Assembly (NCBI GenBank): GCA_018662715.1
Contig: JABJFP010000179.1
Span: forward strand, 1-11,358
Direction of reading: 5' to 3'
DNA length: 11,358 nt
Source of the DNA: Methanobacteriota archaeon
Lineage (GTDB): Archaea; Thermoplasmatota; Poseidoniia; Poseidoniales; Poseidoniaceae
Positions 1 through 6,781 of the stretch are shown in pieces (the first letter of the stretch is position 1; the number at the start of each line of letters is the position of its first letter). A program made the position numbers and the translations under genes. The notes under the pieces are model-generated. The model made no database searches, was not told the origin of the DNA, and saw only the letters and a program-made list of their open reading frames with translations.

Positions 1-1
1 T

Positions 2-1918
2 GCCGAAGATGGGACTGGAAACGATGAGGACCTGATTCTTTACGCTCTACTGGAAGATGTTTGGCAGGCGTTATTACTCAACGAACCACTTCCAAAAGCC
101 TTCGCACTCGACGGCTCGGGCGTTCGGACCTGGGAGGGTTACGACCTCGTGCGTGAAGCCAAGCGTTGTGCTGAACGACGCTCTGGACTCCGATTCCGAG
201 ACAATGAACCCGCTATGGCCTTGCTGTTGTTAACCAGCGGTCGTTGGACCGTTCGCGAATTGTTGCAAAACCGACTTCTCGCACGAAGAAGAGATGGCGT
301 AAATCCATTTCCTGACACCTATGACGCAGGTCTTGTTGACCACGCTGACCACCTCGCCGAAGTTGACGGTGACGGCGAAGTTGCTGAGGGACGAACCGAC
401 CTTCGTCATCTTCCATTCGTGACCATTGACCCACCCGATGCAAAGGATTTCGACGATGCCGTATGCTTGATAGAGGAAGGGAACAAACGTACACTTTGGG
501 TCGCTATCGCTGATGTTGCCCACTACGTTCGCGTCAATACTGCACTTGACCGTGCCGCTCGTGCAAGAGCGACTTCTGTTTATCTCCCGCATACCGTCTT
601 GCCGATGTTACCGCCGCGCCTTGCTGACCATTTGTGTTCTCTCCGGGCTGACGTTGACCGTCTTTCTATGGTCATCAGTATGGAATTGAACACTGACAAT
701 GAAATCATCAACACGCAGGCCTACGAGGCCGTGATTCATGTCAAGTCAAACATTGCCTACGGTGACGTGCTTCAAACCAACGAATACGACACAATGTTGG
801 CGTTGGCTGAATACTGGCAGAGCAAAGAGATTCGTTTGGACCTGAACAATTCCGAATTACGACCTCGCCTCCACGGCGATGAAACGATCGCTGTTGAAGT
901 CAAATGGCCAAACGACGCAACCCGCATGATCGAATCGTTCATGGTCGCCACCAATGCCGCCGTTGGCCATCTTTTAGGGGCCAAGGGGGCGCCACTGCCT
1001 TGGCGTTGTCACGCACCCCCTGACCGCCCTGAAGTTGAGGGTTTGAATGCAAAATTAAGCGCCATGGACATCCCGATTGAACTGCCCATGCCGAGTTCGC
1101 GCAAACATGGTGAAAGTGACGCCCATGAACTATCGAATATTTTGGGCGACTGGGCCAATCTTGGCTCGGGAGAAATTGACCTTTCTGGGATAGAGGATAC
1201 CACTGATGATGTCCCCGATTATTTGTCTACAGTCATTGACCCCGAAGCAAGAGACAACATTCTCATCTCATTACGCCAAGCACAACAAGCGGCGAGTTCA
1301 CTGACCGAATCAACGCGAAGAGTCGTCGACCAAGGATTGTTTCAACTCATGCAGCGAGCTGTTTACAGCGAAGAAAACGGTGGCCATTTTGGTCTGAACT
1401 TGGATGCGTACGTTCACTTCACCTCACCGATTCGCCGATATCCGGACCTGATGGCTCACCGTCAACTCAAATCCCTGATTCACGGCCAAGAGTGGGTCCA
1501 TTCTCATGAAGAGACCGCTGAACTCGCCATGCATTGTTCAGAACAAGGTTTGGTCGCAAAGCGACTGGAATGGGAACTTGTATCCAATACCTACCACGTT
1601 CACCTCATGCGTGGAGGGTCCATCGGAGATTCAAATGAACCCGCACCGACATCCTACAATGCTCGGGTTGTCGGTTTGAAAGCGCCATGGGTCTTCCTTG
1701 ACCTGGGTGATGATGGTGCGGTTTCAGGACGTATGCATCTTGCTCAACTCGGTGGAAAACAACGACTTGTGGTTGATGAATTCGGACTTGAAGTGACAAC
1801 TGCTGAACCTGACCATTCGGGAAACACTCCCGTCATCTTGCAACTTGGACAACGATTTGCCTGTCGCTTGCGAGGATTGGACGTTTGGTCTGGGTCACTT
1901 GACCTTGCGCCGATTTAA
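2..1918 (+). CDS. rnr: RNase II/R family 3'-5' exoribonuclease (5' partial)
   Basis: The product is a processive 3'-5' RNA-degrading enzyme of the cytoplasm. The frame is open to the left edge (638 residues visible), so a GTG at 149 is internal and the true start is outside the window. Counting from the first codon in the window, residues 141-153 read TIDPPDAKDFDDA, the RNB metal-binding signature; D143, D149, D151 and D152 match the four catalytic aspartates of bacterial RNase R. Residues 472-483 read HFTSPIRRYPDL, the second conserved RNB motif with its arginines. From about residue 552 to the end an S1-like RNA-binding barrel follows (VVGLKAPWVFLDLG, then VSGRMHLAQLGG). N-terminal cold-shock domains, if present, must lie upstream. 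Most archaea rely on an exosome, but RNase R-like enzymes are known in haloarchaea. The family is secure; RNase II versus R is less so. The gene ends in a TTAA shared with the convergent gene. Confidence 0.93.
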   Translation, partial: AEDGTGNDEDLILYALLEDVWQALLLNEPLPKAFALDGSGVRTWEGYDLVREAKRCAERRSGLRFRDNEPAMALLLLTSGRWTVRELLQNRLLARRRDGVNPFPDTYDAGLVDHADHLAEVDGDGEVAEGRTDLRHLPFVTIDPPDAKDFDDAVCLIEEGNKRTLWVAIADVAHYVRVNTALDRAARARATSVYLPHTVLPMLPPRLADHLCSLRADVDRLSMVISMELNTDNEIINTQAYEAVIHVKSNIAYGDVLQTNEYDTMLALAEYWQSKEIRLDLNNSELRPRLHGDETIAVEVKWPNDATRMIESFMVATNAAVGHLLGAKGAPLPWRCHAPPDRPEVEGLNAKLSAMDIPIELPMPSSRKHGESDAHELSNILGDWANLGSGEIDLSGIEDTTDDVPDYLSTVIDPEARDNILISLRQAQQAASSLTESTRRVVDQGLFQLMQRAVYSEENGGHFGLNLDAYVHFTSPIRRYPDLMAHRQLKSLIHGQEWVHSHEETAELAMHCSEQGLVAKRLEWELVSNTYHVHLMRGGSIGDSNEPAPTSYNARVVGLKAPWVFLDLGDDGAVSGRMHLAQLGGKQRLVVDEFGLEVTTAEPDHSGNTPVILQLGQRFACRLRGLDVWSGSLDLAPI

Positions 1919-3321
1919 GCCTCTTCAAGAATCATGTTGACGTGATGTTCAGCCTTAGAAATCTCGTTAGATTCGCCCGCTGCAATCAACTTCTTGGTGC
2001 CCATGAAGAGAATAAAAACACCCAAGGGCAAGAACACAAACACTGCATTGTCTTCAAGCCAGTCTGAAATCAAAATCAGGAACCATATGAAGGCCATCAC
2101 GAAAAATATCCCGCCTGTAAACGAGCTGGGTTCAGTGAGAGATGTCTTGAATCTGTCAGCATCGAACTTCCATCCGAACATCTGCAATCCCATTACACCA
2201 TGAATCATGAAGGCCAACAGCCAAGCCAATTCAAAATCGCCGAACAGGAAATCCACATGATGGACATCCATGTAATCTGAAATGCTAAATGCCAACGCTA
2301 ACGGCATTCCCGTGTAAAATACCATGACCGCCGTGACCCCTGGCCAAGCTTTGTTGACCGTTGTTCCAGCGTAGGTTTTGGAGCCAAACCGTTGAGGAGC
2401 GACTTCCATCCAAATCATCCAAGCCACCAAATGGAATGAGAAATAAATTAACCATGCTGTTTCATAGAAGAGGCTGAAGGCTTCGTCAAAGGATTCCACT
2501 AAGAACCAAGCACAAACGGCTGCAGCAAAGGCGTTGAAGGTCGCTTGGACGGCCATTGAAGGCTTTCTATTACCATCGTCCCACTCCATGAAAAGTTCTC
2601 TCAGAAGAACTCCAAGAACCAAGGTTGCGCACAAGAAAGCGGCGGTATCGTCCTGGGCACCAAGGGCGAAAAAGAACGGGAAGGCACCCATGATCCATGT
2701 CGCAGCATAGGTGACGCGAGCGTCCAACTCGCGCGCTTTTCGGGCTGAATATACGGCAAGTGCAAGCAAAGGAAGCCAAAGGCCGCTGTTAAACGGCCCA
2801 AAGTCACTGTTCCAATCGTGGCCGCCTGGCCCCTCAACGAACTTGATCCAAGCCATCAGGGCACTTACGCTGAAAATGATGATTCGTGCTTCATTCAGAA
2901 AGATCTCAGCTTTACCGGAATAGTGTCTTCGAAACGAAACCCATGAAGCGATAGCGAGAAGACCAAAACCAACGGACATCAACCATTCCTCGGCGTCCAC
3001 GATAGCGTCGAAGTTCTCGCTGAGCAACAATGAAAGAAAGCCCACTCCAAAGAGAATCATGGTGGCTCCAGTCGCAGCAGCAGTGCCCAAAGCAATGCGC
3101 ATAGCATGGTCTGCAAGTATGAATCCCGTGGCCTCTTCATGGCCTGATGCAGACACACCAACCCCCGGTGCTTGTGATGACTCAACCTTTCTTATTTGGC
3201 CGACAACTAAAGTCTGAGGTCGCTGTTCTTCAAAGGTTTTGATGCTCTCATAGGATCTGGAATCCAAACGCCCTGCATCCGCATGAAACGAGAGTCGTTC
3301 CACAAATTCAGAAGAATCCAT
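1915..3321 (-). CDS. Unrecognised polytopic membrane protein, about 12 TM segments
   Basis: I do not recognise this 468-residue protein. Residues 1-70 are hydrophilic, probably cytoplasmic, with acidic and basic patches. Hydrophobic segments then lie at about 76-101, 111-129, 145-162, 181-193, 203-221, 224-241, 258-276, 283-305, 326-346, 362-382, 401-419 and 424-441, with a short hydrophilic tail. Tryptophan and phenylalanine are abundant in the spans; loops carry acidic clusters such as SENFDAIVDAEEW and His pairs (DVHHVDF). No transporter signature or catalytic motif was seen. An in-frame TAA lies three codons before the ATG at 3321, so the start is fixed. A strong GGAGGTGG sits 14 bases upstream (plus-strand 3336-3343), which is a longer gap than usual. 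The gene runs divergently from the copper operon and convergently with the RNase gene, overlapping it by 4 bases. It might be a transporter or sensor, but nothing in the sequence decides this. Confidence 0.85.
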   Translation of the reverse strand: MDSSEFVERLSFHADAGRLDSRSYESIKTFEEQRPQTLVVGQIRKVESSQAPGVGVSASGHEEATGFILADHAMRIALGTAAATGATMILFGVGFLSLLLSENFDAIVDAEEWLMSVGFGLLAIASWVSFRRHYSGKAEIFLNEARIIIFSVSALMAWIKFVEGPGGHDWNSDFGPFNSGLWLPLLALAVYSARKARELDARVTYAATWIMGAFPFFFALGAQDDTAAFLCATLVLGVLLRELFMEWDDGNRKPSMAVQATFNAFAAAVCAWFLVESFDEAFSLFYETAWLIYFSFHLVAWMIWMEVAPQRFGSKTYAGTTVNKAWPGVTAVMVFYTGMPLALAFSISDYMDVHHVDFLFGDFELAWLLAFMIHGVMGLQMFGWKFDADRFKTSLTEPSSFTGGIFFVMAFIWFLILISDWLEDNAVFVFLPLGVFILFMGTKKLIAAGESNEISKAEHHVNMILEEA

Positions 3322-3335
3322 GAATTCAACTTATT

Positions 3336-3343
3336 CCACCTCC
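3336..3343 (-). promoter_or_regulatory. Shine-Dalgarno site of the membrane protein gene
   Basis: On the minus strand this reads GGAGGTGG, a full complement to the archaeal 16S rRNA 3' end. It lies 14 bases before the ATG at 3321, further than the usual 5 to 9. An in-frame stop between the two leaves no alternative start, so the long spacing is real if the site is used. Confidence 0.5.
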
Positions 3344-3379
3344 GCTTAATTATTTCCCCTCCAAAAATAACATAATTGG

Positions 3380-3406
3380 AGTATTTTTATTTTTGTAATC
3401 AATACT
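3380..3406. promoter_or_regulatory. Inverted repeat AGTATT-N15-AATACT, possible operator
   Basis: A perfect 6-base inverted repeat has half-sites at 3380-3385 and 3401-3406, with centres 21 bases apart, about two turns of the helix. It lies directly upstream of the candidate TATA box of the copper operon and in the shared region with the divergent membrane protein gene. The placement fits a dimeric repressor or activator, for instance one sensing metal, but no regulator gene is present in the window. The region is AT-rich, so chance is a real alternative. Confidence 0.3.
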
Positions 3407-3410
3407 AGCC

Positions 3411-3418
3411 TTTTTAAT
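3411..3418 (+). promoter_or_regulatory. Candidate TATA box for the Cys-rich ORF/copA unit
   Basis: TTTTTAAT lies about 22 to 29 bases before the ATG at 3440. This is the distance expected for a leaderless or nearly leaderless archaeal transcript, and there is no Shine-Dalgarno site before that ATG. Other A/T runs nearby (3382-3395) could serve instead. Confidence 0.35.
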
Positions 3419-3439
3419 GACTACAATAAACCCAATGGC

Positions 3440-3631
3440 ATGGCCCGTATTACTGCCGAACGTTGCGAGTGCAATTGCAAAATGAAGCGACTCTACACAC
3501 GCGCTGAAGGTGGAAAGGGTTGGGACGGCGTCGGATGGATGTGCGGTTGTGGTTGTGGTTGCGTCACTCTCGATGAAGGAGCATGGCAACTGATGTCCTG
3601 TTGTAGCGCAGAGGTTGAGCCCAATGCGTGA
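3440..3631 (+). CDS. Small Cys-rich putative metal-binding protein upstream of copA
   Basis: This 63-residue protein has nine cysteines in dense clusters: CECNC at residues 9-13, CGCGCGC at 35-41 and CC at 54-55. It has no membrane span or signal peptide, and it carries three tryptophans (28, 33, 49). I do not recognise a family. The pattern resembles metallothionein-like or small copper-storage or chaperone peptides, and the place in front of a Cu(+) ATPase fits that role. The TGA stop at 3629-3631 lies past the copA ATG at 3624, an 8-base overlap that implies translational coupling. Codon choice (CGT, CGA, GGT, CTC) looks like that of the neighbours. The antisense strand is also open here and reads into copA, but it has no sensible content. 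The function is inferred from cysteine content and context only. Confidence 0.6.
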   Translation: MARITAERCECNCKMKRLYTRAEGGKGWDGVGWMCGCGCGCVTLDEGAWQLMSCCSAEVEPNA

Positions 3632-5894
3632 ATTAACTCTGCAAGTCACCGGAATGAACTGCGGTGCGTGTGTCGCCTCCGTTGAAAAGGCGGTTTCCAG
3701 CCTTGATGTTGTCGCATCTGTGGCCGTCAATCTCCCTCTTGAAAAGGCAAGAATCGTGCTGACTCAAGCTGCTGACACCAATGCAAGAGAACAATGCATT
3801 GCGGCCATAATTAGTGCCGGTTTCAAAGCCACGGACTTAACCCCTGCACCTCAACTTCGTGAACAAAACAAGACCGCTCTTCACGCCAAATCTTGGAAGG
3901 TTTCCGTCGCCTTTCTCCTCAGTGTCCCTGTATTCATTCTCTCAATGGTGCTGGATGATTTTGGAACCTATAAGGGCGTGAACACTCGTCTTTTCCTCGC
4001 CTTTTTTGCTGCCCTTCCCGTTTATATTTGGTCGGGGGCAGAATTTCATCGGAACGCATGGGCTTCGCTTCGCCGAGGAACTGCGAATATGGATGTTCTT
4101 GTTCATCTTGGGACGACCGTTGCAATGCTTTGGTCTAGCGTAGTGACCTTTGCTCCACTCTTCTCATTCAGTCCAGATTTCATCCTCCAATCAACGCATG
4201 TCTTCTTTGATGGAGCAGCATTCATCATCACCTTCGTTTTGCTTGGAAATTATTTGGAAGCGAAGGCCAAACTCAAGGCGACTGACGCTGTTCATCACCT
4301 CATGGAAATGCAACCCGATGAAGCATGGGTTGTTCTGGAAACCGGCGGTACCGAAGCACAACAGGTAGGAGATATCCCAAAGAACACCCTCATCAAAATC
4401 CTCGCTGGCGAGACCGTTCCTCTCGACGGTTGCATTGAGAAACATACGGCACTCGTTGACGAATCGAGTATGACTGGAGAATCCTATCCGGTTCGCAAAG
4501 GTGAGGGTGATGAAGTGGTTGCTGGAACGGTGGTTCTTGACGGTACGCTCTTTGTTCGAACCACAGCATTGGTCGGTGATACGATGCTCGCAAAGGTCAT
4601 TCAATTGGTTGATGAAGCGCAATTGGGTAAAGCCCCGATTCAGCGTTTGGTAGACCGAGTAGCAAGCGTATTTGTTCCTGTAGTCGTGATTGCTGCGATT
4701 GGGGCCGCTACGATCTGGTGGTTCTTTGCAGAATCACTGGCTCCTACTTCCAATATGGAACCGATAGAAATGGCTGTGATGGTGCTGGTCTCAACCCTTG
4801 TTATCGCCTGCCCGTGTGCTTTGGGTTTGGCGACACCGACCGCTCTGGTGGTAGGGACGGGAAGAGGTGCAGCATACGGATTGCTCATCAAAGGAATCGA
4901 AGCTTTAGAACGAGCTCACGCAACCTCAGTGGTCGTTCTTGACAAAACTGGAACCATCACTGCAGGCACCCCGCGAGTGAGCCATATCGAATTATTGGAC
5001 AGTGACGTACGAGAATTGCTTGGAATCGCTTCTGCATTGGAACTTGAATCGACCCATCCACTCGCTTCTGCAGTTCACACCTCGTGGTCTAACGTCACGG
5101 ATAAACGACCTCTTGTTCATGATGTACGAACCTTGCCTGGACAGGGTTTGGTCGGAGCGCTTGATGGAGAGCCTGTGGCGATTGGAACCTATGAATTGAT
5201 GGAAGCGCTTGTTCATGAATTGCCTGAAGACTTGGAGCAGAACGTGAAGAAACGAGCGAAGCGTGGCGTGACGATCATGCTGGTATCGAAAGGTCAACGC
5301 TTGCTGGGATGGATTGAGGCGAGCGACAGAATTCGTGAGACCTCTGCTCCTGCTATCAAACGGCTCAAGCAATCTGGAATCTCTGTCATCATGCTTACCG
5401 GGGACAGAGAAGAAACAGCCTTGACGGTTGGTGAAGCGGTGGGTATTGAGACCATTGTTGCGGGTGTAAAACCAGATGAAAAAGCCGAGCATATCCGTGA
5501 ATTACAGCAACAAAACGAAGTCGTCGCAATGGTAGGAGATGGGATTAACGACGCTGCTGCTCTCACGCTTTCAGATGTTGGTTTGGCAATGGGTGCAGGA
5601 AGTCAAATTGCTTTGGAAAGTGCTGATATTGTTCTGGTTAGAAACGATTTGGCAGATGCTGTAGCGGCGTTAGAACTTGGCCGAGCCACGATGACGAGAA
5701 TACGAACCAACCTTGTCTGGGCTTTCGCCTACAATATCATCGGAATACCTCTCGCCATGGGACTGTTGTATCCGTGGACCGGGTGGTTGCTCCCACCGGC
5801 ATTTGCTGCCGCAGCAATGTCGCTTTCTTCCGTGAGCGTGGTGAGCAATTCCTTGCTGTTGCGTTGGTGGCAGCCCTCAAGCGCCCTTCGTTGA
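3624..5894 (+). CDS. copA: Cu(+)-exporting P1B-type ATPase
   Basis: The product uses ATP to pump Cu(+), possibly Ag(+), out of the cytoplasm across the membrane. With the ATG at 3624 it has 756 residues. In order it shows: one N-terminal heavy-metal-associated domain with GMNCGAC (10-16); membrane segments; the actuator-domain TGES (284-287); the intramembrane ion-site CPC (396-398); the phosphorylation site DKTGT (440-444); the nucleotide-binding HP (478-479); TGD (592-594); GDGIND (638-643); and two last membrane helices carrying YN (703-704) and MSLSS (732-736). The CPC, YN and MxxSS residues together are the signature of the copper-specific P1B-1 subgroup. No key residue is missing and there is no frameshift. 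A TTG three codons upstream is a weaker start. The ATG overlaps the stop of the Cys-rich ORF and has no clear Shine-Dalgarno site, consistent with coupled translation. Confidence 0.96.
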   Translation: MRELTLQVTGMNCGACVASVEKAVSSLDVVASVAVNLPLEKARIVLTQAADTNAREQCIAAIISAGFKATDLTPAPQLREQNKTALHAKSWKVSVAFLLSVPVFILSMVLDDFGTYKGVNTRLFLAFFAALPVYIWSGAEFHRNAWASLRRGTANMDVLVHLGTTVAMLWSSVVTFAPLFSFSPDFILQSTHVFFDGAAFIITFVLLGNYLEAKAKLKATDAVHHLMEMQPDEAWVVLETGGTEAQQVGDIPKNTLIKILAGETVPLDGCIEKHTALVDESSMTGESYPVRKGEGDEVVAGTVVLDGTLFVRTTALVGDTMLAKVIQLVDEAQLGKAPIQRLVDRVASVFVPVVVIAAIGAATIWWFFAESLAPTSNMEPIEMAVMVLVSTLVIACPCALGLATPTALVVGTGRGAAYGLLIKGIEALERAHATSVVVLDKTGTITAGTPRVSHIELLDSDVRELLGIASALELESTHPLASAVHTSWSNVTDKRPLVHDVRTLPGQGLVGALDGEPVAIGTYELMEALVHELPEDLEQNVKKRAKRGVTIMLVSKGQRLLGWIEASDRIRETSAPAIKRLKQSGISVIMLTGDREETALTVGEAVGIETIVAGVKPDEKAEHIRELQQQNEVVAMVGDGINDAAALTLSDVGLAMGAGSQIALESADIVLVRNDLADAVAALELGRATMTRIRTNLVWAFAYNIIGIPLAMGLLYPWTGWLLPPAFAAAAMSLSSVSVVSNSLLLRWWQPSSALR

Positions 5895-5968
5895 GCCTAG
5901 AACGAACTCCTCCTGATAGCTTCAGCACTGCGAATCGCATCAGATGGTGGGTGGATGGAAGAGCGACG

Positions 5969-5977
5969 GTTTGAAAT
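5969..5977 (+). promoter_or_regulatory. Candidate box A of the tRNA-Leu gene
   Basis: GTTTGAAAT lies 26 to 34 bases before the tRNA 5' end, where an archaeal TATA-like box A is expected. The same nine bases recur downstream of the tRNA at 6159-6167. The match to a TATA consensus is weak, so this is a positional guess. Confidence 0.3.
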
Positions 5978-5990
5978 CCGCGAGGCGCGG
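5978..5990 (+). other. Short GC-rich hairpin before the tRNA gene
   Basis: CCGCG-AGG-CGCGG is a perfect 5-base-pair stem with a 3-base loop, between the end of copA and the tRNA. There is no T tract after it, so a bacterial-type terminator is unlikely. It may be part of the tRNA promoter region or chance. Confidence 0.3.
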
Positions 5991-6002
5991 CCATCAGTTT
6001 GC

Positions 6003-6086
6003 GCGGGGGTCGCCCAGCTTGGTCAACGGCGGTGGGTTTAGGTCCCATTCCTTATCGGTTCGCAGGTTCGAATCCTGCCCCCCGCA
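6003..6086 (+). tRNA. trnL: tRNA-Leu (anticodon UAG)
   Basis: The 84 bases fold as a class II tRNA. The acceptor stem GCGGGGG (6003-6009) pairs with CCCCCGC (6079-6085), with discriminator A at 6086. The D arm begins at 6012 with three good pairs. The anticodon stem GTGGG (6032-6036) pairs with CCCAT (6044-6048, one G-U) around the loop TTTAGGT, giving anticodon TAG at 6039-6041, which reads CUA (Leu). The long variable arm spans about 6049-6061. The T arm is GCAGG (6062-6066), loop TTCGAAT and CCTGC (6074-6078). The long variable arm and discriminator A support leucine. No intron is present and CCA is not encoded, so CCA must be added after transcription. The gene appears complete and functional. 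Confidence 0.95.
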
Positions 6087-6197
6087 TCTGTTTCAACAAG
6101 GCAGGTGAGAACCATGGAACAATGTTTCATCTACGGGTAAAGCCAACTGATTTGAGTAGTTTGAAATGTGCCTCAAATTTCAGTAGAATAAACTCTA

Positions 6198-6216
6198 GCC
6201 GATGTCTTATATCGGC
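6198..6216. promoter_or_regulatory. Inverted repeat GCCGAT-N7-ATCGGC upstream of a micro-protein
   Basis: A perfect 6-base inverted repeat with a 7-base spacer that includes TTAT, lying 35 bases before the ATG at 6252. It overlaps the best A/T-rich candidate TATA element there (6206-6213, CTTATATC), so it could be an operator covering the promoter. As RNA it would form a small hairpin but lacks a following T run. A second weaker repeat, TGAAAT at 6162-6167 with ATTTCA at 6177-6182, lies just upstream. Apart from these I see no gene in 6087-6251. Confidence 0.3.
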
Positions 6217-6251
6217 ATATCATTGATGCGCTAGTGAAGCCTCCATGAATC

Positions 6252-6377
6252 ATGGACGAGGACGTAGACAAGAATTTTCACGAGACCATCAGCAAGGTTG
6301 TCTGGGGAGTGCTTTATTTCATTAGTTTCTTAATGGCAGGACTAACGATTCTCGAGATCCTCGTATCCCTCTTCTAA
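6252..6377 (+). CDS. Putative single-span membrane micro-protein, 41 residues
   Basis: The ORF encodes an acidic, polar N-terminus (MDEDVDKNFHETISK) and then one uninterrupted hydrophobic stretch from about residue 16 to the C-terminus (VVWGVLYFISFLMAG and on to LEILVSLF). This is the layout of a small membrane protein with its N-terminus on one side and the anchor at the end. An out-of-frame ATG at 6245 opens only a short polar peptide. There is no clear Shine-Dalgarno site; a candidate promoter lies at 6206-6213. I do not recognise a family. The clean polar-to-hydrophobic division in an otherwise gene-free, AT-rich region is the main support. It could be a subunit or regulator of a membrane complex, but nothing shows which. 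Confidence 0.5.
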   Translation: MDEDVDKNFHETISKVVWGVLYFISFLMAGLTILEILVSLF

Positions 6378-6639
6378 GCAAACCCACACCACTCGGATGG
6401 AATCAAAGGTTCCGGATAGAGAATTCTTTGAAGTTCAAATTTTGAAGAGATGATCAGGTTCAGCCCACTCTTAGTTATCCTTCATGACAAAAGGAAACCA
6501 TCCGAAATGAACGAGTATTGCTATAGGGTTGCAGAAATAAAGTAGCGCATTCAGAAATCGTAAGAACGAATCTAAATTGACGGTAAACTGACTTTTTAGC
6601 GTGGGAGTAATTTATCTGCGGAGGTGTCTTTCAAACACT
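6378..6639. other. Intergenic AT-rich region with a distant inverted repeat
   Basis: I found no convincing ORF on either strand here; the longest ATG-started frames encode 18 and 12 residues. TCGGATGG at 6393-6400 is matched by its complement CCATCCGA at 6498-6505, about 97 bases apart. TCTAAATT at 6571-6578 is a possible TATA box for the 28-residue ORF that follows. Confidence 0.35.
6620..6626 (+). promoter_or_regulatory. Shine-Dalgarno site of the 28-residue ORF
   Basis: GGAGGTG is a perfect complement to the archaeal 16S rRNA 3' end, 13 bases before the ATG at 6640. The nine bases GCGGAGGTG are the same as those before the membrane protein gene at 3321, and the spacing is similarly long. 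This supports translation of the small ORF. Confidence 0.5.
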
Positions 6640-6726
6640 ATGGCCCTCAATCAAAAATCCAAGACATTTGTTATGGTACTTCTTTTCCTGCTCGCTGGAT
6701 TTGTGGCACTTCGCCGCAAAGAATGA
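6640..6726 (+). CDS. Putative single-span membrane micro-protein, 28 residues
   Basis: The ORF encodes a short polar, basic start (MALNQKSK), one hydrophobic helix of about 16 residues (TFVMVLLFLLAGFVAL) and a basic end (RRKE). Positive charge on both ends of a single span is typical of very small membrane proteins. It is preceded by a strong Shine-Dalgarno site and ends 16 or 55 bases before the start of the PLP enzyme, depending on the start chosen for that gene, so the two may share a transcript. I know no family for it. Its brevity makes chance possible, but the ribosome site and the composition argue for a real product. Confidence 0.5.
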   Translation: MALNQKSKTFVMVLLFLLAGFVALRRKE

Positions 6727-6781
6727 CTGACCCATACCCAATGTGAAGAGCATTGATGGGTCAGGAGCTGCTGCGATAGCC

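Noticed and set aside
149..151. GTG as the start of the RNase gene
   Set aside because: The same frame is open without a stop back to base 2 and its codons there look coding, so the GTG is internal.
3350..3730. 126-residue minus-strand frame opposite the Cys-rich ORF and the start of copA
   Set aside because: It overlaps the HMA-domain codons of copA in antisense and has a Thr/Ala-rich, patternless composition; the plus strand explains the region better.
4191..4622. 143-residue minus-strand frame inside copA
   Set aside because: It lies wholly within the conserved actuator region of copA and shows no domain of its own.
6065..6086. tRNA 3' end as the attachment site of an integrated element
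   Set aside because: I saw no second copy of the tRNA 3' end in the window and no integrase gene; an element extending beyond the window cannot be excluded.
5999..6226. 75-residue plus-strand frame
   Set aside because: It reads straight through the tRNA-Leu gene, which is well supported by structure.
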